A stretch of DNA of 46,379 nucleotides from Paraglomus occultum (GCA_910592205.1 CAJVPJ010000094.1:1-46379); one strand, 5' to 3'. Counted from the stretch's first letter, positions 23,257 to 39,833 are shown. The notes: generated by a model from the sequence alone, not told the origin. Program-made: numbers and translations.

Positions 23257-23909
23257 GAGTCTCTAAATTATTTTTTTTTCACGTTCATTGATAATTGGAG
23301 CAGACTGCATCAAAAACCAGACAAAGTGAACATCTAACCATGTGAGTTAAAAATTGGCCAAAGCTGTCTCGGACGATAATAACTCTGGCACTTCAAATAT
23401 GGTTACAACCGTACTCCCATCACGGATTTCTCTTTTTTGGTGACTTTGAAAATGGAAGACTTACTCGATTATACCGATATCGATAGAAAAAAAAACACTT
23501 TTTCCTGTAGATAACATTGTCTTAACAAAACAAGTCTGATGTTGCTTTACATAATCTGAGATAATTCGAATTTATTATAAAGAGTACAAGACGCTAATCA
23601 TAACTCATATTCCGGAAACACATAAAATTTGGGTATAGCATTTGTCTTGTACCTAAAATTCTACCATCTCAAATTTTCCCTTGACAAAAAAAAATGGTAC
23701 ACATTTTACATCCCGCCGCTACTAAAATACATAAACACTAAACACTATATTGTTAAAAAAAAGATAATTCAGCGACGAGAAAGAGGTATTTTCTAAAACG
23801 AGAGAGAAAAAAATAAGCCGAGACTGATAAAGAGCAATGTTATTAATAAATAATGAGGGGGGGAAACTTAACTCGATTATAATGACCTAATCCCACATGA
23901 TTGCTTGGT
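23257..23909. other. Intergenic, nothing seen
   Basis: AT-rich with poly-A and GAGA-type runs. No gene recognised. Confidence 0.4.
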
Positions 23910-24332
23910 TCAGAACATATACTTAATATTTTTGGCGACGTAGAGAGTCGTTTGAGGATCGGGAGTGGGAATAAAAGGCTTGCCAGTAGCTCTGTGAAAG
24001 TCATCGCTAGCGTTGTTATAGGCTTCGCACCCCATCTTAAGCCACTTAGCCGCTTTTCCACATGTTTTTGCACCTTCAAGAGCACCACCAGCAATTCCGT
24101 CGATACCAGCATCAATTGCCATTCCTCTGTACAAACTACCCGCTTTCTTTAACTCATCATTATCCATAGCCTCGCCGGCAATTTCCATCCCCAAACCAGT
24201 TACTCCTCCAACAACCGTCATGGGACCAGTTATTGCGGCAGCAGGAGTAAAATAACTAACGGCAAGAGCGACCGAACCCACTTTTTTTAAAACTTCAAAA
24301 GCCACATCTTCTCCTGATTGGCTATTTCCCAT
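23910..24332 (-). CDS. Orphan 140-residue protein with myristoylation-type N terminus
   Basis: An intact single-exon ORF. The start MGNSQSGED fits the N-myristoylation consensus (Gly2, Ser6). Residues about 10-60 are Ala/Gly/Val-rich with small-residue patterns (ITGPMTVVGGVTGLGMEIAG) that could form a membrane-active or glycine-zipper helix pair. A second Gly/Ala-rich helix (MAIDAGIDGIAGGALEGAKT) and an amphipathic stretch with two Cys (KTCGKAAKWLKMGCEAYNNA) follow. The C terminus is FIPTPDPQTTLYVAKNIKYM. No family was recognised. Membrane association is inference from sequence only. It is divergent from the AMP deaminase fragment, with 496 bp between the starts. It has no stop codons or frame damage despite sitting among relics. 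Confidence 0.7.
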   Translation of the reverse strand: MGNSQSGEDVAFEVLKKVGSVALAVSYFTPAAAITGPMTVVGGVTGLGMEIAGEAMDNDELKKAGSLYRGMAIDAGIDGIAGGALEGAKTCGKAAKWLKMGCEAYNNASDDFHRATGKPFIPTPDPQTTLYVAKNIKYMF

Positions 24333-24828
24333 GTTGCTAGTTCGCGAAAGGATTTAAAAACAGCGAGAGTTTTGATAGATAGAGTTCTACAACTTCAAAA
24401 ACTTGGACCGCGAAGGGCAAGGAGAAAATAAGCAAAATGCGCCGCATTTTATGACAAATTCCCTCGCTACGACTTTTTCGAAGCTTCATATCCAAAAATA
24501 CTGATATCATTACGACAAGAATCCTTCTACCCACGATGGTTATATTTTTTGAACTGTAGTTGTTTGTGCTCTTCCCATATGAAGCAACTCATAGACATTA
24601 CACAGTACATCAGGAGGTGCGCACAGTAGGGTCTGTCAATGCAACCTAAAGCCATCAATTACGGCCGATCTAGACCATTTCAGGTCTAATTAAAAATTAA
24701 CGTGGGAATTTGCTGTAAGTCTGCTGATCACAGCACCTCATTTCTTTGCGAACCATATCAGTATCTTTATTACATCAGACCGCCACACAACAATACCAAC
24801 ACATTGTGCTATTTTCCATAGCATCACT
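24333..24828. promoter_or_regulatory. Divergent intergenic region
   Basis: Separates the starts of the orphan gene (minus) and the AMP deaminase fragment (plus). It must hold both 5' flanks. No clear core-promoter motif was assigned. Confidence 0.4.
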
Positions 24829-26262
24829 ATGTCTGAACCTGTAGAGAATTTATACAGTTCTAGTCCTCTATCAGAAGACGAAGGGTTTACTGTTGGCCGA
24901 GGTTCAACGTCGCCGGAGCATACGAGTTTGGACAAAATGACATCACCTTACTATTCATATCGTGTTGATAAGGCAATACAGAAGGTAAACGAGTTTTTTG
25001 AGAGGTCGATAAAAAAGCACAGTGCCGCACACAATGGTTAGTGTATTACCCTGCATGGGAAAATACACATGCCGTCTCATTGTGATTTAAATAATAGAAT
25101 ACTTTAGTATTCTTTTTTCCAATTGATGCTCTTGAAAGCAAGAACTAGACTAAGCGTTCACTTGTTCTTTATCCTGTAACACTGTCAAAACTATACCATT
25201 ACCGTTGTACTTCTTTCCCAGCACGATTCCCATTATTGGGCCAGACATTTTTCAATCCTGCCTCCCCGAACGGAGTCGCCTGCCAATACCACTTTTGAAA
25301 CTCCACCCACACTGCAATCTGCCAAAGTGCCATCCCGCGCTTCTACACCTATCGTTGAAGTTGAGAACGAAAGTCTCCGTGAGCTTCGTACCATCTACAC
25401 GAATTTCCAGAAATGTCTGGACTTACGTGACAAGTATATGGTGTTGTCGTTGCAGAGGTTAGGCGATAATCCAAAGGATGCAGACGGTTGGAAGATTTAT
25501 CCGCCTCCACCCCAACCAACTTGGCCGAACCATGGATTGACTAATGGTGGAAATAATGATAACAACGACAGCATGAAGGATGGGAAGAAGGAAAAGAAGC
25601 AAGTTGGAGAGGATTTTCACTTTGAGGAGTGTGAGATGCCTGGTGTCGATGAGGTATGACATTGGAAATCAGGATTGTCGAGTTGTATGAAAATATATCT
25701 CATGTCATTATTTCTTTAGCGTTTATTTGAACTTGACGCGACCGGTGTTTACAGAGTTTACGAAAACGAAGATGGTAATCATTGTTAATTTACACCGTAT
25801 TTACTTGTGCAATCGTCTCACGTATTTAACCCTTTTTTTTAGATTTACACAATAACAAACCGGCATATACTGTTCCAAGTATTAAAGAATACTTTGTGGA
25901 TCTGGACTTTATTCTTGATGTGATATCTGATGGACCAGCGAAGAGTTTCGCGTACAGAAGGTTACAGATTTTGGAGAGTAAATGGAGTATGCATGTTTTA
26001 CTGCACGAACTTGAGGAAATTGCTGAGACAAAGGTAGGGACTAGTAATAACAGAGCAGTCGATAAACGCTTCTATAGTCAACTCTTTTGGCGTATTATGT
26101 GCACATGCACGTGCGCACACATTTCAAATCTCAAGTTTGTATCTATAATTAATTTACTTAACTTCGCCCGATTCACAGGTAGTTCCACATAGAGATTTTT
26201 ATAATGTACGGAAAGTCGACACACACGTGCACTTGTCCTCGTGTATATCGGTTGTATTATGA
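24829..26262 (+). pseudogene. AMP deaminase, N-terminal part only (truncated gene)
   Basis: AMP deaminase converts AMP to IMP in purine salvage. Starting at ATG 24829 (MSEPVENLYSSSPLSEDEGF), later exons read LRDKYMVLSLQRLGDNPKDA, DGWKIYP, VYRVYENEDDLHNNKPAYTV, IKEYFVDLDFILDVISDGPA and RRLQILESKWSMHVLLHELE. After an intron (about 26034-26180) comes [20 protein letters not shown], the first zinc ligands (HVH) of the deaminase barrel. The frame then runs into ISVVL-stop at 26262 instead of the conserved MNQKHLLRFIK. No downstream exon for the rest of the catalytic barrel was found in the next 7 kb. The join between exon 1 and the exon at about 25219 has an uncertain phase. The best fit uses the GTAAAC donor after 24985. 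About 320 residues against 700-900 expected. No active enzyme is possible unless the rest lies elsewhere. Confidence 0.8.
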
Positions 26263-28129
26263 TATTGGATTGCTATCATCTGTATAAGTTGATTATTACA
26301 ATGACTATTCGGTTAATTTCTACCGATAATAGATTCAAACACGATATGACCGGCTTGTTTGAATAACAATATTATTATCAAGTTCTGTTCATATCATTAT
26401 ATGGTCTGCGAACGTTTCTCCACCGATTTGAAGCCCTTTATAATTAAATTGAGCTTAACCTCACGTACATGAGGTAATGGACGCTTTGTTAACAAAAATG
26501 CAGTTCATTGCACGTGTAATGTGGATTCATATTTTCTATCTCCGCTATAAATTAATTGGCTAACTAGTATTTCTAATGTAGTAATAATAAGGAGAATGTG
26601 CAGATTGTCTATCTTGGAACTCGCAAAATCCCTTCTTACACAAAAACTCGGTATTGAACAATGACGAGTGAGCTTCATATAGACGGATTTATTATCAGTT
26701 GACTGATGAAGTGAAATGTTTGATAACAAACACGGGATAAAGGATGAGATTTGGACACATCTTTGTAACATTAGGCAAACATCAAATAATATGGTACATA
26801 TGCGGATTATACTAAAATAAAAGTCAATGATAGACATCATATAAACGGTTATTTATTTTACTGGCTTTGCCTGCTTTCTACAAAGATTCTATAAACGCCA
26901 AGTGCCGTTGTCTGCTTTTCTCAATCCTACGGCCCAGGATACTTTCACTCGTAAGATGGATCATGGAGCACATCTTATCGACCAACACCTCTACGTTCGT
27001 GCGATGGTAACACAAACAAATCAGCAAACGATCGCCGTTGCAAATTATAAATGACGGAGACGTATCGAAGACTAATTATAGGAAACACACACAAGTCCGT
27101 AAGATAAGTGCAAGGCAGATGTGTCAGGAAGAACTCGAAACAAAGAGATTACAAGGGCAAACCAAGACCTAAACGTAGGCTTTCTGGTAAATGTCTTTGA
27201 TTACTTTTAAAGTTACCGGTCACACCATATTTTTGACACTCCTTTACGTTATTGCATAGCTGTATCAATATGCCACGTTGTTTGTATACGGGACATATTA
27301 CGAATTGTTTCACCTCCCTGAGTACTCATTTAGTGTGCCAAACATTCGTGAGCCAGAAGCAGGTGGTTGATGTGGTCGTAATACTTACGATAAACTACTC
27401 CAAAATGAAATGCGGCATGGAAATCTGTCCAACTTTAAAAGCAGGGGAATGAACAAATGTGTTTGATGCCGATGGCGTATTCAACTCACACGTCTGCCAT
27501 TACATTATATTACTGTAGAGCTGCTCAGTATCATCACAGAGTTATCAGGCGGTGGTGAACGCATTTGCGACTGACGTCTCCAACAAACCGTCGAAGCGCA
27601 CGCTCCGTAACAGTCATAAGATAGACTACTCCATACACATCCGTAGTAGCGTCACATCCGCACATTCGCACAACTGTATGGCGGCCGCCGCATAGTGCCA
27701 CAACATACTAATTAACAATAGATGGTGAGATATTTATTTTTATATGCATAGTTGTATCATGCAAATGCATAATAAACATCCATACAAGTATCCGAACTAT
27801 AAATTTGCATGTTTTATACAATGTGCTTGCACTTCATAATAATAAACAAGTCTGATTGATATACCTAAAGTTATTGACTGGTCTTGACTGAGGCTAATGT
27901 AAGACCAGAATAGGGAAGAATGCCTCAAACTGTGTGAATTAGAGCAATTAATGGAACGCCGTTCTTGCAAGAGAGCGTTGAAGCAAATTATCATGATCAA
28001 ACTTAATATACGGCAATATAAATAACTTTTGTAACACACTAATTCTATCTACTTTTCGGAAGTCATATGACTAATAATAATAATAGGTCAAGAGTTAACA
28101 CATTAACTAAAACAATTTTCTAATCTCTC
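26263..28129. other. Intergenic with weak minus-strand coding-like fragments
   Basis: No supported gene. Two minus-strand frames without ATG are longer than expected in AT-rich noise: 27319-27149 (VKQFVICPVYKQRGILIQLC then QRHLPESLRLGLGLPL) and about 27064-26878 (ICLCYHRTNVEVLVDKMCSM then GRRIEKSRQRHLAFIESL). A GC-richer patch lies at 27541-27700. They may be relics of an unknown gene. Confidence 0.3.
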
Positions 28130-28470
28130 ATGCTGAGTACGGGCTCCGACATTTTATTGTTGATTATTATTTGCTTACAAAACATGGCTGAAACACCCAA
28201 AGCGTATAACCAAGAAATAGACCTTGATAGTTTAGATCTTGAATGCTCCTATACTTTCAAAGAGTTTGAGTATATCAACAGCTGGCTGAAAAATATACCT
28301 TGAAAATTGACAGAAAACTATAAACCCTTTTGAGCTTGATAAAAACGGAAACTAGTACCCATGCCACAAAACCATGTCATAAAGACAAGCAGTTGGCCAA
28401 CTAAAATACAAACTCAGCAAGGTGGTGGTTGGCACATGTAACCCATGGATTAATTTTCAACCTACTTGCA
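28130..28470 (+). pseudogene. Decayed Uma2-type (PD-(D/E)XK) nuclease-like gene
   Basis: From ATG 28130 or, more likely, ATG 28184, the frame reads MAETPKAYNQEIDLDSLDLE and SYTFKEFEYINSWLK. A stop follows at 28301. Continuing pieces in shifted frames read YTLKIDRK, NPFELDKNGN, LVPMPQ, TQTQQGG and VTHGLIFN. In order these recall the N-terminal half of the Uma2 / putative-restriction-endonuclease family abundant in Rhizophagus. The catalytic core (the E-x-K region) is missing. At least two frameshifts and several stops are visible. Recognition is from memory of the family. Confidence 0.5.
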
Positions 28471-29339
28471 TAATTATGTCATGGCGATTCGGTGAAAAAA
28501 ATAATATAAATTATGTCTATTAATATTAATATTAATTAATATAAAAACCTAAATATGAAAATAATTTACATTAAATCCACTATGGAACCAATGAATTACA
28601 GCATCATTAGGAGTATGATGAACCCTCACCTCACGGATATCATAGGGGGAGTTGGGGTTAGGGAAATATGGCGTCACACTAATTATATTATAATTCGTAT
28701 ATTAATATTAATATCTCGAATTGAATACTACCGCTTTAAATTTTATTCATAATAAAAACTTTTTGCAAAAATAAACTAAATTAATTTGTTGGCATAAGCG
28801 CGAATTTTATACAAAACTACAGTATTACTATATTTATACATAACGAGTAATTCAATAATTTGTTAATAAAAACTGAATAGATTGTCAATTGCTTCTAACA
28901 ATTTCTTTTTCTTATGCTCAGTTCTTCTTCCTTATTTTTTATTTTTAGTAATACAGTATATTGTAAGTACACAATTGGCCGTGAATCGTATTAAAATAGA
29001 TAAGTGATGTTACAGATCAGAAGTTTAAATTTAAAATAACAATTTATATTAATATTGATATTAGCGAGAAACATGTAGTTAGTAATTAGGAATAAAATCT
29101 GGATATATGATGATAGATATATCAACTTCTTTTATTTGTGATGGCAAAATTCACTCGATTTATGGTGTTTAAGGCTTAACAACCAATCAGACAGATCGTG
29201 TGAAATTAACAGATCTGCAGTTTATTACTAATACTAATACTGTTACTATCTTTGATTTAAGTGATAAATGATAAAGACAACAACGTGCCGTTCGCCGTCT
29301 TGAATGATATTATGTATTGTTTATCGCCTGATGAGTTAT
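28471..29339. other. AT-rich intergenic, nothing seen
   Basis: Runs of TAATATTAATATT around 28516-28545 and 28695-28715. No gene recognised. Confidence 0.4.
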
Positions 29340-29790
29340 CGCGCAGTAAAAAATTTTCACTGGTTAATTAAACTGATATATAGTGATGATTTTGATAACA
29401 ATATGATATAACAATGGTCACATACTTAATACTGTAGAAAAATTAGAAGGGTTTTTATTTTTGGCAGTAAAAAATTTTCACTGGTTAACAGTTCTGCGGT
29501 TGATTTTAATTATCTATGAGTGGTGATATTAATAACAGTAGTATAAAAAACGGTAGAAACATTAGAGAGGTGTTTATCGATGAAGATCGTACAATTACGA
29601 TAAGCCACGCGTATGAAAGTGATATTGATAACAATACAGATGTAAACAACAGAAACATTTAGAAGGATTGTCTATTTTTAGATCATACAAATAACAGGTC
29701 CAGAGTATATACAGTAAAAATGTTTCACTGAATATTAATTACATCATACGTGGCTTGTCGGGCTAATCAGTAAAAAATTTTTACATTGAT
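29340..29790 (+). repeat. Degenerate tandem repeat related to the dispersed family
   Basis: The block CAGTAAAAAATTTTCACTGG occurs at about 29344 and 29465, with degraded copies at about 29709 and 29770. The block GTGATATTGATAACA with a following AGAAACATTAGAAGG occurs at about 29383, 29523 and 29619. GATAAGCCACGCGTATGAAA at about 29600 matches the right-hand block of the dispersed family. The array ends about 110 bp before the duplicated leader of the Mrr-like gene. Confidence 0.6.
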
Positions 29791-29904
29791 TATTTATATT
29801 TACCGGAAACAATCGTCATGATGTCATGGTGTCATGGTGTCACACAAGACAATATATCGATATCAGATTCTCACGCTCCTTGTTACGTATATAAGGTTGC
29901 AACT

Positions 29905-30120
29905 GACGATATATATAACACACTTCTCCTTCACTTCATATTACATACATACGACCTACCTACCTACACACTACCCGAACAAGCAAAATGATTAATTATA
30001 AAAAACGCTCATTATTACAATATTTAATATTAAGACGATATATATAACACGAGTCGAGTCTCCACTTCATATTACATACATACGACCCACACTCCATATT
30101 ACCCACTGCTGTACCCGAAC
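29905..30120 (+). repeat. Duplicated leader segment of the Mrr-like gene
   Basis: 29905-29980 and 30034-30120 both contain GACGATATATATAACAC, then CACTTCATATTACATACATA then CGACC, and end TACCCGAAC. The first copy is followed by CAAAATGATT with an ATG. The second leads directly into the coding frame without ATG. Confidence 0.85.
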
Positions 30121-30779
30121 TGGATAACAGAACCAGGGAATTTGTAAAGCGCATCAAGAGAGTACTTAGAACTGCGGGATTCACAGCGACGAGGAGGTAA
30201 GGAGGTTTTTTCTAAATAAAGTCTTGTTGTTATATTAGTTTTAATTATTTCATTCGTTTTTTTAGGAGAGCCGATATTTCTGCGCAGCTTGGAAGCAGCA
30301 GATTTTATATTCAGTGCGAAGCGGGTGAAAGAAACATCGGTAATTTGATTTTATCATTAATTATTACCATTGAAATATATAAAACTTAGCTTTTTTCTTT
30401 TTTTATAGGTGTAGATGTCGTGCGGCATTTCGTTAGTTCAATGCAGCAGCGCCCCGGCTACATAGGGGTCGTTGCTGCTAAGAAAGGGTTTACTGAGGCA
30501 GCTAATGTGGAAGCTGCAACTTCCCACATATACTTGGAAACCCACAAAAGCATTGCCACAAGTTTAGGACGAGTTGCTAGGAAGATTGAGGAAGGTATAC
30601 GCGACGAGGCGCTTGACGAGGAAAAGCAAGACGCAATACGGCGGAGGCGGGAGGCAGCGCGTTTAGAGGAAGAGGCATTGCATTTGAGGATGGAGGTGAT
30701 AGGAAGGGAGGAGGGCCTATACGGGAGTAAAATACTTGTTGTTTTCAGTATTATTATTATTATCTATCCATCGAAATAA
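30106..30779 (+). CDS. Mrr-like PD-(D/E)XK nuclease-fold protein with altered active site
   Basis: Three exons with clean GT-AG introns: about 30106-30195, 30268-30340 and 30409-30779. They read VKRIKRVLRTAGFTATRR, ADISAQLGSSRFYIQCEAGE then RNIGVDVVRHFVSSMQQRPG and YIGVVAAKKGFTEAANVEAA. This matches the Mrr-type order D...QCK...IGVxxVREF...G.....GFT. The usual GDGGID is replaced by RRADIS and the catalytic Lys of QCK is Glu (QCE). A charged coiled coil (DEEKQDAIRRRREAARLEEE) and a hydrophobic end (ILVVFSIIIII) follow. No in-frame ATG exists upstream before a TAA, so the start is unclear. Two of three metal-site positions appear lost, so nuclease activity is unlikely. It could be a pseudogene or a DNA-binding derivative. 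Confidence 0.6.
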
Positions 30780-31528
30780 AAGTTTACAGTCTAGACTGCA
30801 AACGTGATACAACATCGCTTCATGGCTATTAATCATCGCAATAGTCTCTACTTATAATTTATCCCGAACCGACCAAACCTTACAGCTTTTATGTAAGCGT
30901 TTTTACAGAGTACAGTCCTACCTCCTTTCAGCTAGACGAAATTTCCTATTGTAAAGTATAATTACAGAATACAAGATTTTACTAGTAAAACATATCAATA
31001 TTTCCTCAATAAATTTTATATAAACTGTATTTTAATTGAGAGATATTAGCAATTTGTAAGATATTACCGACTGCTGTCTATACTCTCACCAAAAAGTAAA
31101 CTCACATAGCGACCCCCCCCGACGATTCTGCCAATTCCATTGGTCCATATTTGTTCACACATTAATATTAATATAAGGATTTAATCTGGAGTAACGCCAG
31201 CCGCTCCAATCCTAATTTTATGACCAGAATTGAGGCATTAAAAGCCTTACACTTGACGTCACTTGGTTAAACAACAAATGCTCATCCTCTATCTACAACG
31301 CAACTTTTGCTTTTTTCGCTCACATTATAAGCTTGCGGTTAATGAGCAATATGTTTATGGGTTAAGTCACTTCTTACTATTTAGACGCTTTGATGGCTTT
31401 TGGGATGCATTCTGTGAATCATAACGATAATACGAGGAAGGTTAAAAGTTCAATAGTCGACTACTGTATCGTGTTTTAACTGTCGTTCTGTCATCGTATT
31501 ATAATAACTGGATCATAGCAAAAAGCGT
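30780..31528. other. Intergenic, nothing clear
   Basis: AT-rich. An eight-C run at 31113-31120 lies inside CTCACATAGCGACCCC, a phrase that recurs near 46283. No gene recognised. Confidence 0.4.
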
Positions 31529-31706
31529 TGTTTTCTCAGCGAAGCAATAATATTCTTAATGGGCGGAATAGTACGCTCGGTGTGACTATGACAGGGAGAC
31601 TGTATTTGAACCCGTGGACAAATCCAGTGATTTATTTTGCGACATATGTGTTGCGCCAACATTAGAACCAACGATGTCAGATAACGTTAATGCTGTAATG
31701 TGCTGG
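31529..31706 (-). repeat. 178-bp repeated element, copy 2 (inverted)
   Basis: Reverse complement of 19314-19491 with one mismatch over 178 bp. The sequence on either side is unrelated to that of copy 1. An ATT microsatellite starts 38 bp beyond its right edge. Confidence 0.95.
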
Positions 31707-31743
31707 GTGCACGAAATTATATAACCCTATAAAGAAATACATT

Positions 31744-31765
31744 TTATTATTATTATTATTATTTT
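31744..31765. repeat. ATT microsatellite
   Basis: About seven consecutive ATT units. Confidence 0.9.
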
Positions 31766-33326
31766 GTAAATGTGATTTAGCCATCAAAAGATGATTTTCT
31801 TGTGAGATGTCGATTTCAGGGCATTGCATAGTACATACAATCCTATTGGCTGGGTATACTTGGGCTGCAGATTGTATAACTCACTGCCATTATCATCTAG
31901 TCTGTCCATTAATTACATCGGACCTAAACCCCATCTCTGCTGGGAATGTCTCTAGCGCGAAGATTTCGCGATTGAGTCACGATTGTGTACTCTCCAATTT
32001 TACTCTTTGCATTGGTTTCATAGCGTGCGTGACAATTACTACTATATGATGACGTATAATGACGTCATTGTCATTCAATGTCTTGAACGAATAACTGCAA
32101 AGATAGCTAACGCAAAATGTTTCACCTCTTGTCAATAGAAAAATTCAATTAATTCCTCACAAGACAATACAGTGGCCACCAGAAATCATATGATCATTCG
32201 GTTAGTTTCAAATTTGGGGAGTAATGTAAATATAATATTGATGTTTCATTTTCTAAATTCTCCTTGTAAAACGTTAGTGCGTTGCTCGTCCTTGAGAAAT
32301 TGACGGTTAACACATGAAACGCTGCCTTATTATGATGATCTGGCAAAAGAGTCTTGGATAAATTAAATTTGCATTCAAACACGGGTAAAAACCTCTTCGT
32401 TAAGCAAGTGAAGTGTATCCCATTAGTATACTAGTATCCCATATGTCAGATGTCTTTTTATATTTATCGCCAACGGATGCAAGGATAATCGCAACCAAAC
32501 GACATTTGACGAACTTGGGTTTTAGAAAATCTAGAGGATTGAAGTTATAAGAGAACGGCAAGAGGTTGGAACTCATTGTTTGGCGTAGTGAATCAACATT
32601 CAATCAATTCAGAGGAGGCATGAAATACGTCTTCTTGAAAATAATGTCTTGATTCAGTCCTTAACATTAATACCATTGAGTCTGGAAGCAAATCCATACA
32701 TCTAAAATGGGTGTGGAAATAAATATAATAGTACATATTTCCCGCCTATCCCAACGATAGCCAGAGATACAGAAAGGACAAATTTTCAAAAAGAGTGATG
32801 AAAATGTATACGTACGTAACGATCTCGTGTTGAATGCGTGGTTCTGCATTCAATGAATAGTTAAACTAATAAACAAACAACCTGTCAATGCATCGAGTAC
32901 CCGGTGATAGTACTGGTTGCAGACCTGCTGGTATATATATTGTTGAGCATTAATAACTGTCATTACCTCACGAGCAACCCTTTCAACCTCGGGCCTGGCG
33001 CGAGTTAAACAGGACAAACACGAAACATAAAGTCAATTGGGTACCAAAACAGGTATCCGAAAATGAGTAGGTACAGTAACAGAACTGGTGCCCTACAATT
33101 GTGATACATCGCTTCTGGTGGCTTAGGTTCACTCCTAAGTCATCAATGATCGAATCGTCGTTTTTTGTATGATTGGTCTATTGTAAAATTTTGTATGCGA
33201 CTAAATGGGCATAATGCCCCAAATAAGATCCATAAAAGCATCTTTCGCCATACGCACCGACTCTTAACAACCTACAGTCCTTAGTATTACGACCGACAGT
33301 AAGCCCCCTGTCAATAGAGACCGACG
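31766..33326. other. Intergenic; INO80 5' flank at its right end
   Basis: No supported gene. A perfect 12-bp palindrome AATGACGTCATT (32058-32069) contains the CRE/ATF octamer TGACGTCA, but lies 1.26 kb from the INO80 start. Minus-strand frames at 32194-32850 include one (KTLLPDHHNKAAFHVLTVNF then ALTFYKENL) faintly like the end of a GNAT acetyltransferase. That was not accepted. The last 300 bp should include the INO80 promoter. Confidence 0.4.
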
Positions 33327-39361
<6,035 letters not shown>

Positions 39362-39465
39362 ACGTGTCATGCAATTGCAGTCTTCACTTATTTGTACAGA
39401 ATCTAACTAATCAATAAAATTGTGAAGTACCGTTGTGTAAATATAATTGTGTGCCGGATCGTGTT

Positions 39466-39833
39466 CTAGAATCCCGGAGGAGGGGTCCTCATGGTGACTT
39501 TGGTAAATTTAGGTACTTTGTGTAATGATTTCCTATAACCCTTATGCTTTCTGCTAAATACTGTGTACTTATCACATGGCGGCATTTCTGACTCTTTTGG
39601 CAGTTGCTTTGCTGCTTCCTATAAACAAAAGATGACACAAGAGCAAAACAAATATTCAAAATTTGACACATATCATTCAATTGGGAAAAAGAGGCTTTCT
39701 TTCCTATTGCATAATATGCAGAGATAAGACTCACCAATGCCTTACATTTGACTCCAGACTTTACTAATGTTTCAATTACATTATCGACAGCTCTCAAACG
39801 TTTCCTTACATTTGCTTTTCTCGTTCGACTCAT
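39466..39833 (-). CDS. Mitochondrial large-subunit ribosomal protein mL60 (MRPL31 family)
   Basis: Two exons (39735-39833 and 39466-39618) with an exact GT-AG intron give 83 residues, normal for this fungal mitoribosomal protein. Exon 1 reads MSRTRKANVRKRLRAVDNVI then ETLVKSGVKCKAL. Exon 2 begins EAAKQLPKESEMPPCDKYTV and continues FSRKHKGYRKSLHKVPKFTK, ending TPPPGF-stop. The RLRAVDNVI, PKESEM-DKYTVF and HKVPKFTK blocks are the family signature. The protein is basic and would be imported into mitochondria. The gene is convergent with INO80, with only 104 bp between stop codons. Confidence 0.88.

Noticed and set aside
27541-27700. GC-rich minus-strand frame faintly like a kinase DVYGVVYLM stretch
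   Set aside because: No kinase subdomain order (no HRD, DFG or APE), too short, no splice context.
32058-32069. CRE palindrome AATGACGTCATT as an INO80 regulatory site
   Set aside because: It is 1.26 kb from the gene with no second site, so chance occurrence cannot be excluded.
32194-32850. Possible GNAT (NAA40-like) acetyltransferase fragments, minus strand
   Set aside because: Only a short LTVNF...ALTFYKENL resemblance. The acetyl-CoA-binding glycine motif is absent and frames are broken.
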